A DNA stretch of 12,466 nt. It comes from Dissophora ornata. Its lineage: Eukaryota > Mortierellomycota > Mortierellomycetes > Mortierellales > Mortierellaceae. The notes below the pieces were generated by a model. That model ran no database searches and had not been told where the DNA came from. It saw nothing but the letters and a program-made list of their open reading frames with translations. The DNA lies in assembly GCA_025201705.1 (NCBI GenBank), contig MU617474.1, forward strand, positions 1 through 12,466, in the 5' to 3' direction. The translations under genes and the position numbers were made by a program. This document shows positions 8,687-12,466 of this stretch, one piece after another (position 1 is the stretch's first letter; the number at the start of each line of letters is the position of its first letter).

Positions 8687-11600
8687 CTATTTGAACTCAT
8701 TCCAGAATCCCTTTAATTTTTCCTTCACCTTCGAGGTGTCACTCGAGGCCGACTGGTGCTGCTGATGCAATTGGCTCGTCGGTCTCTGAGGCTTTGGCGG
8801 CAATGACTGTCCCCCTTGGCCTTGCTGTTGTTGTTGTTGTTGTTTCGAGGCCTTGTTTCCGCCGGCTCCAAACACATTTTTTACCGTTGCGAATGGATTG
8901 CTTCCACCTCCGGCTCCTGGAGCGCCCACTCCACCGGCCTTGTGTGTCATTGGTGGCGCTGGAGGGGGTGAAGGCGAACGAGATCGTGGTGGCGGAGGTG
9001 GAGGAGGGTTCCTCAACACCCGCATGTCCTCCATGAACGAAGGTGGGGTAATGATGTGAGTGGCTCCGATCAAGATGTCCCAGTTATGAGTGGCGGCCAA
9101 CTCATAAGCCATTCGGATCTCGGTGTAGGTAACACCTCCGGCGATAAAGAGGATCAAACGACCCTGAGGTTCGTTACGACGACCCTTGTGGTGGAATGTG
9201 GGTTGCGCAGAACGGAGGGAACGGACGGTTTTGCGGGCTTGAATAGTCTCGAGTTTATCGGGTGCCAAGGTATAGGGGTATTGATCTCGATCCAATGTTC
9301 CATTGACGATACCCTGGTAAAAATGAAACCGGATAAAAATAAAATACCCCCCCGCCCCAAAAAAAAAAAAGTGGAGTCAGTCAGACAAAAGGGAATCGGG
9401 GGCCAACAGCAATGAATTATGCCTCAAAAAAAAATAGAGAAAAGACAGCTTACATCGACGATCGACTTGATGACAGGCGAGTAACGTGGCAGGTCATACT
9501 CGATTTCATCTTCTGCCACTGACTTTTTCTTCAACAAGTCTGTCCACCACTTTTTCGAAGGTGGCGGCGCTGCCACATCCAGCTTGACGCCCAAAAATTC
9601 GAGATTGTTGGCGATATCACGGTCGGCATAGTTGCATCGACTCAATTGAAAGAGTTGGTTCCGCGACTCTTGAGGTACAGCCTGTGTGATGAAGAACAGC
9701 ATCAGCAGACGAAGGCGATCGACCATTCTATTGTTTTTATCGTCAGCAAAAGAAAATCTGGGATCAGTTACACATCAAAAGCCAAAAAAAAAAAAAAACG
9801 TCTTTCGCGTGGTGTTTTTTACCTGACACTATTGTCATCCAGGAAAGCGGCAATCTCCGGGTCAAAGGATTTGGGGATTTCTCCGCTTTCAAGCTGTCCC
9901 GTTGCCAAAGACTGCTCCAGTCTTGAAATGTCGACCAGTCTATTGTGCTTGATGAACTCCAAGCACTCGTTGACGATAGACAAATGCACCGAGAACTAAG
10001 GGCGAAGTTACGATCTCATTAGTACCCTGAATGTACGTTTAATGCATTTTTTGACGATCTCAGAAATCTCGAAATATAAAAAAAATCTGCTCACCTTCTC
10101 CTTGTTCTCTTGGAACTGAGGCAACTTTGCCATCTGTTCTCTGATCGCATCCAGCTGGTTTCCAGCATTTCTAATAACGTGGAGACAATGAAAGAATCTT
10201 AATACGCGTCCCTTCCAATACAAAAACATCTATCGCCAACCATATTTATGCTTTCTGTGTGCAAAAAACCGTCATCTTACGATTTGGACATGGCATCGGC
10301 GACAAAGTCATCGACGTTGGTCTTCAGGAACTTGATACAATCCGTGATATGATTATGACGGATCTTTGTAAACGTCTTGTCGTTCTCATCCAGAATCGCC
10401 ACCTTCTCACACGGCTGTCCATCCTGACCAAACGAGCTGTACTCATACTTGTTTCCATCCTTGATTTGCAACAAGTCCGTCGCTAACGCTTGGTAGCAAA
10501 AGTCGTGTAGAATTGGCGCGATCGGATCCACTGTGCGATCAATAATCACCAACTGAGGAGGCTTGAACTATAAAACAAAAGGCTATTAGAACAAAAGATT
10601 ATAGACACAACAACAAAGGTCCCCTGATTTCTCAATTGACACATTACTCCGATGCGTGGTTGACCCTTGTAGTACTCGTCCAGGTCTGTCTGTACAGTCA
10701 TGGCGATGTTCTTGGAGGTTTGCATAGAGATATCCGACGAGCGGTAGTATGAGACGATGGGGTTGACTTGAAGAGACGCGCACACAGAGACAAGCTAAAG
10801 GTGTGACAGAAAAAGAAAGCTCCACATTGGTCAGTGCCAAGTCATTTTGGTCTCCCGTTTCCTAGTGCCCATTTTTGCCTCATTCTGATATCCAAAAAGA
10901 AAGGGAACGAAAACTGCGTACCTGTTTGGAGATGGAGTTGATTTCGGCATGCTGGTTTCGATCTTTAAGAGCGGGCGAAAACAAGTTGAAGAATGCGTTC
11001 TTGTTGCCTAACGAAAACACCCTCGACTCGACGGCTATGAGGTTTACCCGCGAGAAAATAAAGAAATGACGCGTCAGGGGGGGGGGGGTGATTGAAGACT
11101 GAAAGTTCTGCGTTGAGAGAGAAAGATAGAAGGACAGACACTGTTTTTTGCGCCTCTCTTTCTTTGGTTCTGATGGTGGGATACATACCGTAAAAGTCCA
11201 TGTACAACTCCTTCAAACTCTTGATGTACCTTGCGTCTGTTGATGCCCGGAGATGATCAAACGTCCTGTCGTCCATACCTAAAAAAATATATCAAAATAA
11301 CAGTTTGTGAGTCGACAGGTCATATCCATCAAGCACAGCCGATCCACGATTAGCACGAGGACCGAGGGTGGTTAACCCTTGCTACTGTCTCTCTCTCACA
11401 CACACACACACATATATATATTCTTTACCTGACAAGAAGAACAGATGTGCGGCGGAATACGTGGCAGGCTGTCCTGTCCTGAAATCGCGAATGATCCGTC
11501 GCACAGAATCCTCGGTCGGCATTGCAAAGTAGATCGCTTCCACATTTGGTGAAGGAGACCGTCTCTTTTCCAAGTTCTCCAAATCTATGGACACAAGGGA

Positions 11601-12415
11601 GGGAAAAAGAAAAAAAGGAAAAACGTTCAATACGAGGGGAGCAGGAGCAGGAAATGGACTTCAATAGCGCAGCAGCTAGTTAATTCCTTGTCCTTTTTTT
11701 TTGGTCCTGTTCCTGTGTCATGCCCTCCTGCAGCCCGACAAATAGAAAAAAAAATAGTTACAACGGGCCGTTCTTCCTTCCAGGTGCCTTTTTTTTCATT
11801 CTTTTTTTTTTTTTCTCGAAATAGAACGACGAGCGGCAGTGTCCATACCAAGGGCGACTCTACACAAACACCACCCGGATTAGTCAAGCGCGCCAAGGCG
11901 CATTGAATCCTCCAGATCATTTTTGGTGGATTTACGTCCCCCCTATTGGGTCGGGATACCGGACCAAGGGCGAGGGGACAGGGGACACAAGAAACAACGA
12001 AAAACCTACGGTCTTCGTCCTCCCCCCCAAAAAAAAAAAAAAAAAATCCTTCGGACAATGCACTTGACACTGCTGGACTTACACATCGTTCCTTCGCGTG
12101 CCAGGACATCAGCCAAATGACATCCTGCCGAGACCATGATGTCCAATGCCTTTGCATCGACAATCACATACTTGTAGCGACCTGGTTCCACCTTGACATT
12201 GTCAATGGCCTCCAGGAACCCTGAATGAGAAGAAGAACCATTAAAGTGTGAATAAAAAAAAAAAGCATGTGACGAGAGACACTCAGTCCACTCTCTCATG
12301 CGAGTGGTCAGGGGTAAAAGGCTACTACTACTCCTTTTGCATTTCCTTCTCGGTTATCGATGGTCGTGCACTTACGACGCTTCAATGTGTCGGTTATAGA
12401 GATGGGTTGATTCAT
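8687..12415 (-). CDS. SEC1: Sec1/Munc18-family (SM) exocytosis protein, 11 exons
   Basis: SM proteins clasp syntaxin and assembled SNARE complexes and are needed for vesicle fusion; this one resembles the Sec1 branch acting at the plasma membrane. Minus-strand exons: 12415-12376, 12220-12083, 11584-11429, 11278-11189, 11034-10922, 10794-10648, 10567-10281, 10170-10095, 9995-9823, 9727-9454, 9313-8687. All junctions are GT-AG and keep frame, giving 706 residues, close to yeast Sec1. Domain 1 includes GRYKYVIVDAKAL, PNVEAIYFAMPTEDS and YIKSLKELYMDF (to about residue 141). The central part has LVSVCASLQVNP, PQLVIIDRTVDPIAPILHDF (from about 230) and LVDISRLEQSLATG. The late part has DGIVNGTLDRDQYP (from 498) and GRLILFIAGGVTYTEIR. 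Residues from about 600 form a low-complexity tail. The first ATG gives a normal SM N-terminus, so the gene appears complete. Its promoter lies beyond the window. Codon use is mixed, unlike the lyase gene. Vps45, Sly1 and Vps33 are less likely. Confidence 0.93.
8822..8847 (-). repeat. SEC1: Trinucleotide repeat encoding seven Gln in the SEC1 tail
   Basis: CAA/CAG codons on the minus strand encode seven consecutive Gln (residues 656-662). The tract is in frame and lies in the low-complexity tail, where length change is likely to be tolerated. Confidence 0.85.
9346..9370. repeat. C-rich and poly(A) tract in SEC1 intron 10
   Basis: A C-rich stretch interrupted by one G is followed by about 12 A on the plus strand, inside the intron at 9453-9314. 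The coding strand therefore reads T-rich then G-rich. It does not affect the exon frame. Confidence 0.75.
10018..10024 (-). other. Branch-point-like TACTAAT in SEC1 intron 8
   Basis: A near-consensus branch sequence ends 22 bases upstream of the acceptor at 9996 in the 99-base intron 10094-9996. It supports this splice model. Other introns have weaker CTAAT or CTGAC versions. Confidence 0.6.
11077..11088. repeat. Run of 12 G in SEC1 intron 4
   Basis: Twelve consecutive G on the plus strand, so twelve C on the coding strand, about 42 bases upstream of the acceptor of the intron at 11188-11035. Such a run is prone to length error in sequencing and to slippage. Confidence 0.9.
11388..11421. repeat. 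Compound microsatellite (TC)5(AC)7(AT)5 in SEC1 intron 3
   Basis: Three abutting dinucleotide repeats make a 34-base simple-sequence tract. On the coding (minus) strand it begins 7 bases after the first base of the 5' splice site at 11428, reading AT, then GT, then GA repeats. The intron spans 11428-11279. Confidence 0.92.
11585..12082 (-). other. SEC1: SEC1 intron 2, 498 bases, rich in homopolymers
   Basis: The donor is T|GTAAGT and the acceptor CCATAG|AT, phase 1, rebuilding Tyr60 in the joined TMYLENLEKRR. It is the longest intron in the window. On the plus strand it contains C7 followed by A18 (12022-12046) and several T runs (11694-11702 and 11788-11815). A 178-residue frame crosses it on the minus strand but has no family resemblance and runs through homopolymers. 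Confidence 0.88.
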
Positions 12416-12466
12416 ATTCAATGTTGTCGAAGTTTGAGGACTGAAGCACACACAGGGGACAACAAA

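Noticed and set aside
11627..12163. A 178-codon minus-strand frame spanning SEC1 exon 2 and intron 2
   Set aside because: It is in the wrong frame for the exon and contains Phe and Lys runs from homopolymers. The spliced frame matches the SM family.
1..12466. CRISPR array, prophage, transposon or multigene defence system
   Set aside because: No spaced direct repeats, terminal inverted repeats, transposase or polymerase domains are visible. The window is explained by three conserved eukaryotic genes and their intergenic regions.

Overview
This window looks like nuclear DNA of a filamentous fungus. Three protein-coding genes are recognisable, all with short GT-AG introns (most 80-160 bases). 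The intergenic DNA is rich in homopolymers and microsatellites, and one gene shows the strongly C-ending codon use of a highly expressed fungal gene. The intron density and the protein sequences suggest an early-diverging lineage such as Mucoromycota, perhaps Mortierellomycotina. That placement is an impression from memory of the families, not a computed result.

Layout. (1) Positions 280-4110, minus strand: a complete FAN1-type structure-specific nuclease gene. I reconstruct 8 exons and a protein of 1048 residues, with the SAP-like, TPR and VRR-NUC regions present and the catalytic residues intact. (2) Positions 4111-6019: a divergent intergenic region of about 1.9 kb that must hold the FAN1 promoter and the isocitrate lyase promoter. 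A TATA box and a long CT-rich leader mark the lyase side. (3) Positions 6020-8028, plus strand: isocitrate lyase, 544 residues, two exons and one 374-base intron. (4) Positions 8029-8686: a convergent intergenic region with poly(A) signals for the lyase gene and an uninterrupted run of 30 A. (5) Positions 8687-12415, minus strand: a Sec1/Munc18 (SM) protein gene with 11 exons and 706 residues, in which the first ATG and the stop both lie inside the window.

The genes do not form a pathway. FAN1 acts in DNA interstrand-crosslink repair, isocitrate lyase in the glyoxylate cycle, and Sec1 in SNARE-mediated exocytosis. Their adjacency looks like ordinary fungal gene order. I found no mobile element, CRISPR array, RNA gene or new multigene system.

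The observations most worth a second look are: an in-frame, stop-free 102-base intron in FAN1; an intron that splits the catalytic E-x-K motif of FAN1; a FAN1 N-terminus that lacks the ubiquitin-binding zinc finger but carries two SUMO-acceptor consensus sites and a SIM-like stretch; a two-codon upstream ORF overlapping the FAN1 start; and a Sec1 C-terminal tail carrying NPF, SH3-type, poly-Pro and poly-Gln elements.
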